From Zygosaccharomyces rouxii (lineage: Eukaryota; Ascomycota; Saccharomycetes; Saccharomycetales; Saccharomycetaceae), in contig NC_012996.1 in the NCBI RefSeq assembly GCF_000026365.1, forward strand, positions 1,674,001 through 1,738,000: a DNA stretch of 64,000 nucleotides, written 5' to 3'. Under the pieces are notes generated by a model. The model had not been told where the DNA came from. It was given only the letters and a program-made list of their open reading frames with translations, and ran no database searches. The translations under genes were made by a program, and so were the position numbers. The stretch's first letter is position 1, and every line of letters begins with the position of its first letter. Positions 7,830 through 17,181 of this stretch are shown in pieces.

Positions 7830-9141
7830 TATTGAAGGTTTAGACTAAAATGAGGAGCATGGGCATATGTAGCTGAAAAAAGCGTAAAAGCAGAAAAACA
7901 AAACCAGAATACCGGATTTATGTAATTCTGACCTACACAGTTCAATAGGGCTGGTGGTGAAGTAGCTACCAGCTCGAGAATAAATGGTAAACCTTGAATA
8001 TTCTGTATTGTAAACGTAATTTTATTGTTAGATCCGGTAATCAATTTTCTCTTCGACCCTGCATATACGCTCTTTCTCATTTTTACTATCTAAAACGAAA
8101 AAAGAACCCGGGTAATACCATCACGTGATATGTGGATTGGGCAGGAATGGTATAAGATACGCGCAGTATACGCTCCAATAGGACAGTTAGCGGCCAATTC
8201 GTACACCTGAGGTAAAGTGCTACAGTATTGACGACAGTCCCGTTGGTGGATTTAACCCAGTATGTGGTGTATGGGTCCAGGTACCAGCATGATTCTTCGA
8301 GATAAAAATGAATTGAATTGCCAGATCTTAGTATCCGATTCTGCTTCGTGCTGGTTAGCATCAGAGCTCGTTCAAAATCTCGTATCTCTGTTACTGCACC
8401 TGGGTCAGACAGGCTGCACTTCGTAAACCTTTTTTTAAAATGGCTGTCTAAACTGATACATAATTATAGTTTCAAGTACAATTATCATATTCAGAATGAT
8501 AAACACCACCAGTTGCGTTTGGTTGCTTATCTAGCAGACTAAAGAGCCCTTATTTTTCCTTTTTTTTTTTTTTTTTTTTAGTTTTCTAAATTTTTGTTCC
8601 AGTTATAAAAGAGTAGTCTTGTTTGGCCCAAAGATAGTTGTTATCAGCCACTCACCACACGCATGACGCTCACAGTCATACCAGTTTATCTCTACGTACT
8701 GTATACGCTGTATATAATAAGAGTCTTCTACTAGTTGGAATGAATTACATTATTCGTAGCTGTCGTTATTATTTTATCTAGTATGTTATTGTTTACCGTT
8801 ATGACCTCGACCTTTTTTTCTTTTTTGATATACAATAGATAAGAAAACGGAGAACGGAGAGACAGAGAGAGAGAGAGAAAGAGGCAAGAAATAAGTGATA
8901 TTATAACAGTTCTTGAGCCGTAAAAGATCTTGCTTCTTACTATTAGCAATCAATAGCCTCACCAGCCTCTTTCTCTACTACACGTGATATTCACGTGATA
9001 CTACCTAAAACAAATCAGTCCTTTTCATACTCCCTTTATAATAAAACTACATGCATTTCAAGTTCAGAAGCCATTAGATATATATACAATCAATAATCAG
9101 TACAAAGCTAACAGTTTAACAAGCTCTATACAACAGTGTCC
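7830..9141. other. 1.3-kb intergenic region before SNF7
   Basis: No gene is supported with confidence. Two minus-strand open frames without recognisable domains lie directly upstream of the unidentified gene (7829-8080 and 8086-8361). The first ends where that gene's ATG begins but in a different frame. Other contents are a single CACGTG at about 8124, a T tract of about 20 at 8560-8579, a GA-rich stretch near 8860-8885, and a twin E-box at 8981-8997. Confidence 0.5.
8981..8997. promoter_or_regulatory. Twin E-box palindrome upstream of SNF7
   Basis: CACGTG, spacer ATATT, CACGTG. This is a perfect pair of bHLH core sites one helical turn apart, about 145-160 nt before the SNF7 start. It is the same architecture as at 5846-5888 and 26446-26462. 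Confidence 0.65.
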
Positions 9142-9876
9142 ATGTGGTCGTATATTTTTGGTGGATCTAGTTCTGGATCCAGTGGCAAAAACAGAGATTT
9201 GCCCAAGAAAGCTATAGTAGAACTCAGAGAACATATCAACCTACTGGGGAAGAAGCAGTCACACTTGCAAACACAAATTTCGAACCAAGAAAATGAGGCC
9301 AAAACGTTCCTCACCAAGGGTAATAAATCTATGGCTAAGAACTCTTTGAAGAAGAAAAAAATCTATGAAGCTCAATTGACTAAGTTAGAAGGTCAAATGG
9401 ATTCTTTAGAACAGCAGCTATTCTCGATCGAAAGTGCTAACCTGAACCTGGAGACCATGAGAGCCATGAAACAAGGTGCTAAAGCTATGAAGACCATGCA
9501 TAACGGTTTAGATATTGATAAAGTCGACGAAACGATGGACGAAGTTAGAGAACAGGTTGAATTGGGTGAAGAAATTAGTGATGCAATTTCAAGACCAATG
9601 TACACAGGGGCCAATGAAGTGGACGAAGATGAACTGGATGAGGAATTAGATGCGCTTGCACAAGATGAGAAATCGAAGGAACAAGTACCACAAGTTTCAC
9701 AACCACAAGCGGCCGAACCGGTTGGCCAGAAACCAGTATCATTACCAAACGCCCCAAATAGCAAGATAGAATCATCAAAAGCACAGAGTAATGAGCCGCA
9801 AGGACAACAGCAAAATGATGAAGAAGATGAAGACGAACGTGCATTAAGAGAATTACAAGCAGAAATGGGATTATAG
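9142..9876 (+). CDS. SNF7: ESCRT-III subunit Snf7 (Vps32)
   Basis: Snf7 is the main polymer-forming subunit of ESCRT-III, acting at endosomes to form multivesicular bodies and signalling pH through Rim20. The 244-aa product starts MWSYIFGG like the family. It continues with [41 protein letters not shown] (helices 1-2). The highly conserved [34 protein letters not shown] and [10 protein letters not shown] segments follow, and it ends [12 protein letters not shown]. Charge runs from basic N-terminal helices to an acidic C-terminus. The ATG at 9142 matches the family start. It is convergent with SED5, as in YLR025W-YLR026C. Confidence 0.97.
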   Translation: MWSYIFGGSSSGSSGKNRDLPKKAIVELREHINLLGKKQSHLQTQISNQENEAKTFLTKGNKSMAKNSLKKKKIYEAQLTKLEGQMDSLEQQLFSIESANLNLETMRAMKQGAKAMKTMHNGLDIDKVDETMDEVREQVELGEEISDAISRPMYTGANEVDEDELDEELDALAQDEKSKEQVPQVSQPQAAEPVGQKPVSLPNAPNSKIESSKAQSNEPQGQQQNDEEDEDERALRELQAEMGL

Positions 9877-10027
9877 TGAGATAATGACGAAAATATAGGG
9901 TTTGTATTTTTTGTTTTCGGAATTTTCCACCATCACCACGACCACTACAAGTATACCTAATGTTTTATGTATAAGTAATACACGCTAAATTTATTTCTTT
10001 TAAGATTTCTTTTACTATTATTTAAAT

Positions 10028-11020
10028 CTAGTTGACCAGCACCCATACCATGAAAAAGATAAATATGATGAAGAAAACCTTAACAGCGAGCCACCTATTA
10101 CTCTTAACTCTATCAAAATATTTGAGTAATTCACGTTGAGCTCCACTTATATTAACATCAATATCATCAACGTTGGCATCGATTCTTTGAATTACATCGC
10201 CTTGTTCTTGAACCATGGACGCCAGTTGTTGGAAAAGATTCCCAACTTCTTGTATAGTAGATTCAATCGTCTCCACAGCACGATTTCTCTCTTGTAAATA
10301 TTGACCGTTACTCATTTGACCTTCTTCCATGAGCAACATTTGCGATTCCTGCGGTAGCGAGAGACCGTTTGACGCACCGCCATTACCGCCATCAGACTGT
10401 TGTTCTGAAGTTTCAGCTAACATCGACGACATGAATGGATTTGAACTGTTGTAAGTCGCTACACTTTCAGCATGTGCTGGCTGTTGAGATTCTTTATCGT
10501 CAACCTGTGATATTTTTTCCCATCTATCTCTATTATTCATCTCCATCCTTTGTCTTTCTTCCAAAACACCTTTGAAATCACCTGAAATATTCTTCATCTT
10601 GGTATTTAACATATTCATTACGTTTTTAGAATGCTGGCCACCACCACCAGAATCCACAGGGTTCCCATTCTGCCGCGACCTCTGGAAACGACTCAAGTCA
10701 ACTAAACTTTGTTCAATTGCATATATCTTACGCTTTATGAGAAATGATAGTTCTGCAATTTCCACAGGACTGTCATTAAACATAGGTTTTTGCTTTGCCA
10801 AAATGGCCAATTTTGATAGTAATTGTGCAGTTGATGAAATTTCATGGGATATACGAGATGCTTTAACATGAAATTCACTTGACTGTGGTTTCTTCTGACT
10901 TTCATCGCGTTCTTTCTCCAATTGCCATGCACGTTCCTGTTTCTTTAAGTTTGCCTTATTATGCTTCTTATGCACCAGCACACTCTGCTGAAACTCCAGG
11001 GATCTGTCCTTGATATTCAT
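10028..11020 (-). CDS. SED5: Golgi t-SNARE (syntaxin) Sed5
   Basis: Sed5 is the cis-Golgi syntaxin required for ER-to-Golgi and intra-Golgi fusion. The 330-aa protein opens with MNIKDRSLEFQQSV, the N-peptide that binds the SM protein Sly1. A helical Habc region follows, including ISSTAQLLSKLA, MFND-PVEIAELSFLIKRK and HSKNVMNMLN-KMKNISGDFK-VLEERQ. The SNARE motif (about residues 240-300) contains ERNRAVETIESTIQEVGNLF and the zero-layer Gln. A single C-terminal transmembrane helix is visible. The last 90 residues are nearly identical to the S. cerevisiae protein as I recall it. Confidence 0.97.
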   Translation of the reverse strand: MNIKDRSLEFQQSVLVHKKHNKANLKKQERAWQLEKERDESQKKPQSSEFHVKASRISHEISSTAQLLSKLAILAKQKPMFNDSPVEIAELSFLIKRKIYAIEQSLVDLSRFQRSRQNGNPVDSGGGGQHSKNVMNMLNTKMKNISGDFKGVLEERQRMEMNNRDRWEKISQVDDKESQQPAHAESVATYNSSNPFMSSMLAETSEQQSDGGNGGASNGLSLPQESQMLLMEEGQMSNGQYLQERNRAVETIESTIQEVGNLFQQLASMVQEQGDVIQRIDANVDDIDVNISGAQRELLKYFDRVKSNRWLAVKVFFIIFIFFMVWVLVN

Positions 11021-11999
11021 GGATACTTGTCAAATCTTTGTGATATAATATGTAATGCTTGAAAAATTGTTGTGACTATAGGATACGAACTCTAGTCTAG
11101 TAGGGCCATTGAAGGTCACCAAGGATCACTTTCAAGGCTTTCTTGGTAACTTTTTACTTCTAGTGATGTTTACGCTGTGCCGTTCAGGTGCTCTCAAGGC
11201 CCTGTTGGGTTTTCAACATCGCGTCCCTGCAATAACCGGATGTGCAGGGTAATACTGATACAGGGTCCATTACCAAGTAAGAAGCCTCAAAGGCTGAGTC
11301 GTGTCTATTTTGTCACATCTAGGGTATTTGCAAGAAGATGGTGGGATTCTTAGGGTATATCCATATTCCTTGGATGTCCCCTGGATTCTGGGTTTTCTCT
11401 AATCTTGAACATCAAAGCTCAACGTTCAATTGAATTTACGTCGTATAAGAGAGATGCGCACAAAAACTTATGTTTCTAAGATGATTATGCATCATCGTTA
11501 TCATTATTGCCTTGTTTTCCTTGTCTCTTGCACCTGTGGTTCAGCATCCCTAACGCCTTCATCGTTGCTAGAATTCCTAGAGACACTGATATAACTAGGG
11601 ATCCTCTCGACATTATCAAGAACCGTCCCGTTCCCCTCATGATTCACTTCTGGCTAGTCAGAAGTGATCAGCAGGATCTGATGCTCCTGTCCGGATCCAT
11701 TGGAAGACCTTCACCTTGAAGTACCCGCATTCCTGTCGGTACCTTTTGATGCACTTTTGAAGGATTCTTTTCTTCTAGTCTGTTTTCTTGGCATTTTATC
11801 TCTCTGAGGTACACCTAAGCGGTTAGGAGGTGAGTGTCTCAGGGACCGATAAGAGTTTGGATAATATTTATCGTCTTTAAGAACTAGTGATGAGCTTAAT
11901 ATAAAAGATAAGGATGTAATCATAGTCCGATTGATAAGATAGGAGATCATGTGATGCTCCGCCGATAAGAACTGAGGATATGTACGTATATACAGAAAT
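11021..11999. other. 979-bp intergenic region with hairpins and frame-broken coding-like pieces
   Basis: No intact gene is supported. The left half contains several stable inverted repeats: ACCAAG/CTTGGT (11118-11147), CCCTGC/GCAGGG (11225-11249) and AGCCT/AGGCT near 11283-11296. The right half has a perfect 9-bp stem with a 6-nt loop (TCACTTCTG 11644-11652 with CAGAAGTGA 11659-11667). The minus strand from about 11960 to 11510 reads as stretches of polar, protein-like sequence interrupted by stops and frame changes. This could be a decayed gene at the junction between the SED5 segment and the TIM54 block. Identity is unknown. Confidence 0.4.
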
Positions 12000-13292
12000 T
12001 TACTCTTTCTCTTGTTCATTGTCTTTGACCCTTTCGTTGTAAACGTGTAATTGTTGAGCAACTCTTGGATCAGACTTTAGTTCTCTTGTCCATTCACTTT
12101 CTCTCTCCATACCGCGCTGAACCCAACTCTTTGGCCAATCTAATTCTTCTTCTTTAGAAATATCTAAATCCTTAGGATCTTCAAATGACCTGATCCCCTT
12201 CTTTAGCACGAGATCTTTAGTTGCACTTAAAGCCTCTTCAGCAAAATATCTCTTGTTGTAGAACCTGTAAATACGTTCTGGGATACTGAGAAATCCGATT
12301 AAATTGGGGATTGGGATCACTAACAGAGATTGATGCGGTAAAATGGGGCAATTAGTTTTGGGATCCCTAACAATGCCTTGCAGTTCACTGGGATATTCTA
12401 CACTACTGTACTGATCAGGTTTGATGAATGGTGGTGGGATTTTACGTCTCGCACTTCTTTCTTCTTCAGAGGGTTCCTCATTAGTGGGCTCCTTTGGTGT
12501 TTCTCCTTCCTTTAGTGTTTCTCCTTCCTTTGGCGTTTCTCCTTCCTCCGGCTTTTTAGTCTCAGGTTCTGGGGTAGGAGGTGCCTCTAAAGGACCTAGA
12601 AGACCTTCATGTAGACCAGTAATGTATTCCTTGTAAGAACCTCTTCCTAGGCAAATGACTCCCCCACTTAGAGCAGGGTCTTCCGCCAAAGAATCTTCAT
12701 AAACCACTTCAGGAGTAGTCCATTCACGGTAAACGCCTAATGCTTTCGAATAGTCAAATTCCTTCTTGAATTTTTGAGCTTGCTGAGGATCAAATTTTTC
12801 CAACTCTTCCAAATCTTGCTTCTTATTTTTTTTCTTGTTATCAATCTTTTCCAATGAAGGTTTAGGAACTTGTAATTCTATCAACTGCTTCCTCAATTCT
12901 CTAATCCTATTAGCCACTTCGTTTCTAATCATCCCCTGGGAATCTTCTTCGATCAATTCGTAATCCAATCCACCCCAGTAAAGAATGGGTTTGACGTACC
13001 TTTTCCAAACTTTTAATGAAGTATCTAAATAATCACTTGGTGGTGGTGCAATAAAAACCGTAATTTTACGTGGTTTCCTCTCAATATCCATATGTTGCTG
13101 AGCTAATGGTTCTACCATTTCTCTATACCTATTTCTGATCTGTTTCTGTTGATGTTTATCATAGATTATACCACCAATAGATGTAGTCATAACTGTCCAA
13201 AAGATCATCCAATTACGTGAGGGCAATCTTAACGTTGGGATACCCATTGCCTTAAAGGCAGGGTTGGTATACCCAGGTTTTTTATTCGCCAT
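12000..13292 (-). CDS. TIM54: TIM22-complex subunit Tim54
   Basis: Tim54 is a component of the TIM22 translocase that inserts carrier proteins into the mitochondrial inner membrane, and it helps assemble Yme1. The 430-aa product has the family N-terminus [28 protein letters not shown] and one transmembrane helix (about residues 22-40). The conserved intermembrane-space region contains [70 protein letters not shown] and [12 protein letters not shown]. A low-complexity linker of repeated GETPKEGET units lies near residue 260. The ATG at 13292 was chosen because it precedes the conserved N-terminus. Upstream in-frame sequence runs through a repeat tract and is unlikely to be coding. It is shorter than the 478-aa S. 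cerevisiae protein. Confidence 0.95.
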   Translation of the reverse strand: [430 protein letters not shown]

Positions 13293-13319
13293 AACGTCTT
13301 TACTTCTATGTAGATACTG

Positions 13320-13342
13320 ATGAGATGAGATGAGATGAGATG
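13320..13342. repeat. ATGAG pentamer array in the TIM54 5' region
   Basis: Four to five tandem ATGAG units lie 28-50 nt upstream of the TIM54 ATG. A CATA/TA microsatellite follows at 13383-13411. This is the longest of four such arrays in the window. Confidence 0.8.
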
Positions 13343-13462
13343 CATTTTTCGTCAAATTTTCTATTTTGAATGCTAATAAGACACATACATACATACATAC
13401 ATATATATATAAATGAAAAGAAGAAATAATATTATACGCATGGTAGACAACACGTCTATCAT

Positions 13463-14143
13463 CTATTTACCATGCTCTCCCTCATCCTTCCATTGCAAAC
13501 TGAATCTACCTTCAGGAACCACGTAGTTGGCGATTTTTTCGACCACTTCCTCTGGTGTAGTAGCAACTTGAACAATTTCACCATTCTTCTTACTGATGAA
13601 TCCTTCCTCAATGGAATGTTCAATGTGTTTCAATAAAAGGTCAAAGAATCCATCGATATTGTAAAGAACTACTGGGTATGCATGGATCCCCAATTGCGAC
13701 CACGTTATACATTCCATAACTTCTTCCAACGTACCATACCCACCTGGCATAGCAACAAACGCATTGCTTTCTCTGGCCATCATTCTCTTCCTTGTATGCA
13801 TATCGGGAACCACTATAGTCTCACCATAAGCTGAAGAAAGTGGCGTTGAGCCCTTGTGGTTATCAACATTTTCTTTGATCTTTTCGTTAAAATCTTCAGT
13901 GTTTGAATCTCTTTCTCTAACCACTAATGCATCAGGAATAACACCAAGGACTTTACCATCTAGTTCAGGTCCCATTGTTGCACTTGCAATTTGACCCATG
14001 AGACCCGTGGTGCCTCCACCGTAGACCAACTTCCATCCCAATTGGTGGAATAGTTTACCAAGGGCCTCAGCATGACCAGCATACTTTTCCTTGTTACCGA
14101 AGCTAGAACCACAGTATACACATACTGAACGAGTTTCCGTCAT
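13463..14143 (-). CDS. YJL055W: LOG-family phosphoribohydrolase-like protein (YJL055W)
   Basis: The family (LOG / 'lysine decarboxylase-like', DUF1949-type Rossmann fold) cleaves nucleoside 5'-monophosphates, for example cytokinin riboside phosphates in plants. In yeast it is linked to detoxifying pyrimidine base analogues. The 226-aa product has CVYCGSSFG at the N-terminus, the nucleotide-binding loop [13 protein letters not shown] (residues 41-53), the MHTRKRMM segment, and the hallmark PGGYGTLEE (133-141) with catalytic Arg/Glu in the right places. It therefore looks active. The substrate in this yeast is not evident. The ATG at 14143 is preferred over non-ATG extensions. It is next to TIM54 as in S. 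cerevisiae. Confidence 0.93.
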   Translation of the reverse strand: MTETRSVCVYCGSSFGNKEKYAGHAEALGKLFHQLGWKLVYGGGTTGLMGQIASATMGPELDGKVLGVIPDALVVRERDSNTEDFNEKIKENVDNHKGSTPLSSAYGETIVVPDMHTRKRMMARESNAFVAMPGGYGTLEEVMECITWSQLGIHAYPVVLYNIDGFFDLLLKHIEHSIEEGFISKKNGEIVQVATTPEEVVEKIANYVVPEGRFSLQWKDEGEHGK

Positions 14144-14340
14144 TATAATTATCACTTGTTATAATTGATATTGATACTGATTAAGGGGTGAATGTTGATC
14201 AACTTTTTTCGTAAATGTTATCAGATGTAAGTCGAAAAAAATCTTGTTATAACTTTTTTAGATATTAAGCCCTCTTATATGGTTTATCTTTTTGAGCTTT
14301 TGGAGGAATAATCTTTGATTTTAGGTATTTGTTGATTGTA

Positions 14341-14830
14341 GTGTTTAGTGTTTTGATTCACTTTGATTCAAGTTCGATCCCGTGTGGTTCGTGCGACCGT
14401 TAGGCATTACCGGGGGATTCATCTCAACACCTCCCCGACCGGGAAGAGGTAGAAATAGTAGGGTGAATGAATATAACATATGTTGGAAGCCCTTGATAAA
14501 GATTACTAGAAAAATCCATTGATAACACTACGGGAGAACCCGTCGGAGCAGAATAGAGGAGCGTGTGTGTATGAAGTTTTGTATGTATGTGCCTTCGACT
14601 AAGATGAATGGAAGAAAGGGCTTAGTTCCATTTAGGTTGTCAATTCGAAATAGTTCATAGATTAAGCTTGTATTTCATTATTAAAGAAACCTGCTGGGTT
14701 CTAATGACCGGAGGACCCGGGTTCAAGCCAATCTGTCTTGAGAAAGACCGTTGATAGCGGGCGGAATTGCGAGCGAAATAGATTCCAGGGCATTGCAAAA
14801 GGTACTCAATAGAACTGACCCCCCCTTCTT
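14341..14830 (+). ncRNA. Candidate structured RNA with Pol III B-box-like motifs (unassigned)
   Basis: The 853-bp gap between YJL055W and the aldo-keto reductase has no open frame of interest. It is more GC-rich than neighbouring intergenic DNA and rich in short stems. CGGGG (14411-14415) pairs with CCCCG (14433-14437), and ACGGG/CCCGT closes an AGAA tetraloop (14530-14543). Two matches to the Pol III B-box pattern GWTCRANNC are present: GTTCGATCC (14372-14380) and GTTCAAGCC (14721-14729). I tested it by eye for tRNA folds and for conserved boxes of SRP RNA, RNase P, RNase MRP and spliceosomal RNAs, and found none. Strand and ends are guesses; decayed tRNA or other sequence is possible. Confidence 0.25.
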
Positions 14831-14996
14831 CAATATCTACTACATTTGTATTACTTTCACAGTTGAGTTTTGAAATTATGCCTGTTAGCGCCGCACCAGA
14901 TAATGTCGGAGTTCGTCAACTCAAAATCGTTACAAGTACAACTACAGGTACATATATATGTCTATAGACATCATGATTCAGAAACAACAGTATCCT

Positions 14997-15995
14997 TCAA
15001 TCCAGATGAAGTTCTAGTATTTTGAATTCTTCTGGTGTTAAATGTGTAGCGATAGCCATGATAGCTTGGTTCACATCTTTAACAGAACTGCATCCGACGA
15101 TAGGGTAGCAACCAATACTTAGAGCCCTAGCCGCCACTATTGCTGCTCGAGGTCTTTTTTTCCTGTCTGAAAGTGCCTGTAAAGAGTGGTATGCTTCTTG
15201 TTGTCTCGTGTTTATATTTTTAAGATCCATCAGCCCTGACAGTCGTTGCGGACATGCTGGTTCACCTATACTTTTAACAATTTTCCCGCCGAGTCCTCCA
15301 TCCGAGGGGACCCATGAGAGAAGTCCAAGCCCCTGACTCTTGGAAAATTCTATCTTCTGCTTCTCTTCTGGTGTGTGTAATAAATTGTAGTCTAATTGCC
15401 AGCTGACAAATTTGGTCCAATGATGAAGATCTGCAATCTGTTGCCATTCGGTGAACTGTGAAATATTCATTGGGGGAGCACTTGTGTAAAGAACTTCACT
15501 TCTATCAACTAATTCATTGAGGGCGTTTAAGAGTTCCGCCTTGGGTAGATCAGCATCAAAACTGGCAATCTGTAAAATATCGATATACGTCCCTACTCCA
15601 TTAAGTAATTCTTTGACACTTTTGAAGATATAATTGCGTAGATAACCTTCTTGCTCAGTCAATTTTGCCTCTTTAGCTTCCAGAAATTCTAAATCGTATG
15701 GTGCAGGTATGTCCATCTTGCTTATTATAACAACATCCTTGCGATCAATTTCATAGTTCTGTAAAAATTCTCCTAATAATACCCCATTATCTTCATTCGC
15801 ATCAAATGTACGAAGCCCTGTATCGTAACAGTATTTTAACATGGGAAGAAGTTCATCTTTATCCTTCTCTTGAAATGAGTCTACGGTCTTTACTTCAATG
15901 AGTTTGCAGTTAACTACTATAGGTGAGATGGAAAGACTAGTATTACCAAAATTAACCTGCTTCACCGGAAATTGAAGTGAGTGCGAATCGGCCAT
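14997..15995 (-). CDS. Diverged aldo-keto reductase, catalytic tetrad incomplete
   Basis: The 332-aa protein aligns along its length with the YPL088W/aryl-alcohol-dehydrogenase-like aldo-keto reductases: VKQVNFGNTSLSISPIVV, KYCYDTGLRTFDAN, YIDILQIASFD, ALNELVD, QLDYNLLH, GLGLLSWVPSDGG, GCYPIVGCSSVKDVNQAI. Of the catalytic tetrad only Asp65 (TFDAN) and Lys93 (IISK) remain. The loop that should carry the Tyr reads ANEDNGV, and the expected His after QI is Ala144. It is therefore probably a pseudoenzyme, or an enzyme with altered chemistry. The C-terminal cofactor-binding segment is still recognisable. It is inserted between orthologues of YJL055W and ZAP1, which are adjacent in S. cerevisiae. 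The reading frame is intact, so it is under some coding constraint. Confidence 0.85.
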   Translation of the reverse strand: MADSHSLQFPVKQVNFGNTSLSISPIVVNCKLIEVKTVDSFQEKDKDELLPMLKYCYDTGLRTFDANEDNGVLLGEFLQNYEIDRKDVVIISKMDIPAPYDLEFLEAKEAKLTEQEGYLRNYIFKSVKELLNGVGTYIDILQIASFDADLPKAELLNALNELVDRSEVLYTSAPPMNISQFTEWQQIADLHHWTKFVSWQLDYNLLHTPEEKQKIEFSKSQGLGLLSWVPSDGGLGGKIVKSIGEPACPQRLSGLMDLKNINTRQQEAYHSLQALSDRKKRPRAAIVAARALSIGCYPIVGCSSVKDVNQAIMAIATHLTPEEFKILELHLD

Positions 15996-17181
15996 TTTAG
16001 CTTACCATCTTCTGTTAAAATGATTATATCTATTGAATACTTCTTGATGGCTCATTCCTAGACCCTTTTGCAGATCGAGTTCGACGAAAGAATTTCTTGG
16101 CATTAATGAAGTACTACCCAGAAAGGATACGCAAGTTGTGACTAAAGCTAGCAAGAATTATAGCAATAAATTTCAAGAAGCCCTCGAACACTGCATAGAT
16201 TAACGTGTCTGTGTTCTTGTAACTGTATATTAATTCCTTCTTGGTACAAGGGAACGCTTCCCGAACCTTTAAATTACGAACTAACGAAGTTAACCAAGAC
16301 CAAATCTAGCATTGAAATCAAACATTGAAGAATATCTCCAGAAAAAATTTCGGCGTTCTGTAATAGCCAATTAATTCTATCCTACCAACTACTCAAACTT
16401 TAGTTCATGTTCATGTTCTGCCACTTCACCGCATTACCCGCACACGCATGTACTTTTCTTCTTTTAACTAGAACGCGTCTCAGCGGTAACTGCTTTTCTT
16501 CTTACTACCACTTCACCCCTTTGCCACTATCTTTTCAAAGTAAGAATAGGCACGAATTAGGCTGTGTTAAGTAGAGCATATCAACTTTTGATCGATCTGA
16601 CACTGAAAAGTCGTTTCTAGTGGATTTTTATGAGGTGTAAAGTCGTTTTTTCAACAATCCCAGCTGTTTCACATAACTTCTCACATTCACTGCTGCCATT
16701 GAGATTCGTTCTTGGGTCAAATCTGCGACTCTCAGTTGCTCTTCTGCCCATTTTAGGTTTATTTTCATTTTTGATCCAATTAGCCGCCGAACCTATTGTC
16801 AAGCCACGTGCATAAATGACTTTTCTCCACGTGATGTTTTTTCCCCTGTTATTCTCACGCGGAATAATAACCTTGAAGGTACACATCGTGCCTAATAAGT
16901 GCGCATTTGATAGTGGTAGCTAGGTGAGTATGGAGTGGTTCCCAATACAAGGGCAAAACAAAAAAAAAATTGAAATGCGCTACATAAAGAAGGTAAGGTA
17001 GAGGTTATGAAAATGAAGTTCGCAGTTTATGGATCTATCTCTCCACAGAATATTCTGACAGTATCAATTCATATGTTGGTGGTGTGAATTTTTCTAGTCA
17101 GATCGACCTCCATTTATTTCATTTGAAAAGTTAACAGAATTAAAAAAAGAAGAGTCAGTTAATAGCCGAGGAAGACGGAAG
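15996..17181. other. 1.2-kb region upstream of ZAP1
   Basis: No gene is supported. It is shared by the divergent aldo-keto reductase and ZAP1. Visible elements are two CACGTG sites (about 16805 and 16829) and a perfect zinc-responsive element at 16870-16880. Short open frames at 16.6-16.9 kb look random. The unusual length suits a regulated transcription-factor promoter. Confidence 0.55.
16870..16880. promoter_or_regulatory. Zinc-responsive element (Zap1 site) in the ZAP1 promoter
   Basis: ACCTTGAAGGT is an exact match to the palindromic Zap1-binding consensus ACCTTNAAGGT and lies about 302 nt before the ZAP1 ATG. S. cerevisiae ZAP1 positively autoregulates through such an element. The same loop is inferred here. 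Confidence 0.8.

Noticed and set aside
14690..14760. tRNA-like stretch with GGGTTCAAGCC
   Set aside because: No anticodon stem, D arm or acceptor pairing can be drawn around the B-box-like motif on the plus strand; not a functional tRNA.
16617..16886. 89- and 61-codon frames upstream of ZAP1
   Set aside because: Opposite-strand overlapping frames with no domain; the minus-strand one spans the Zap1-binding site. Not supported as genes.
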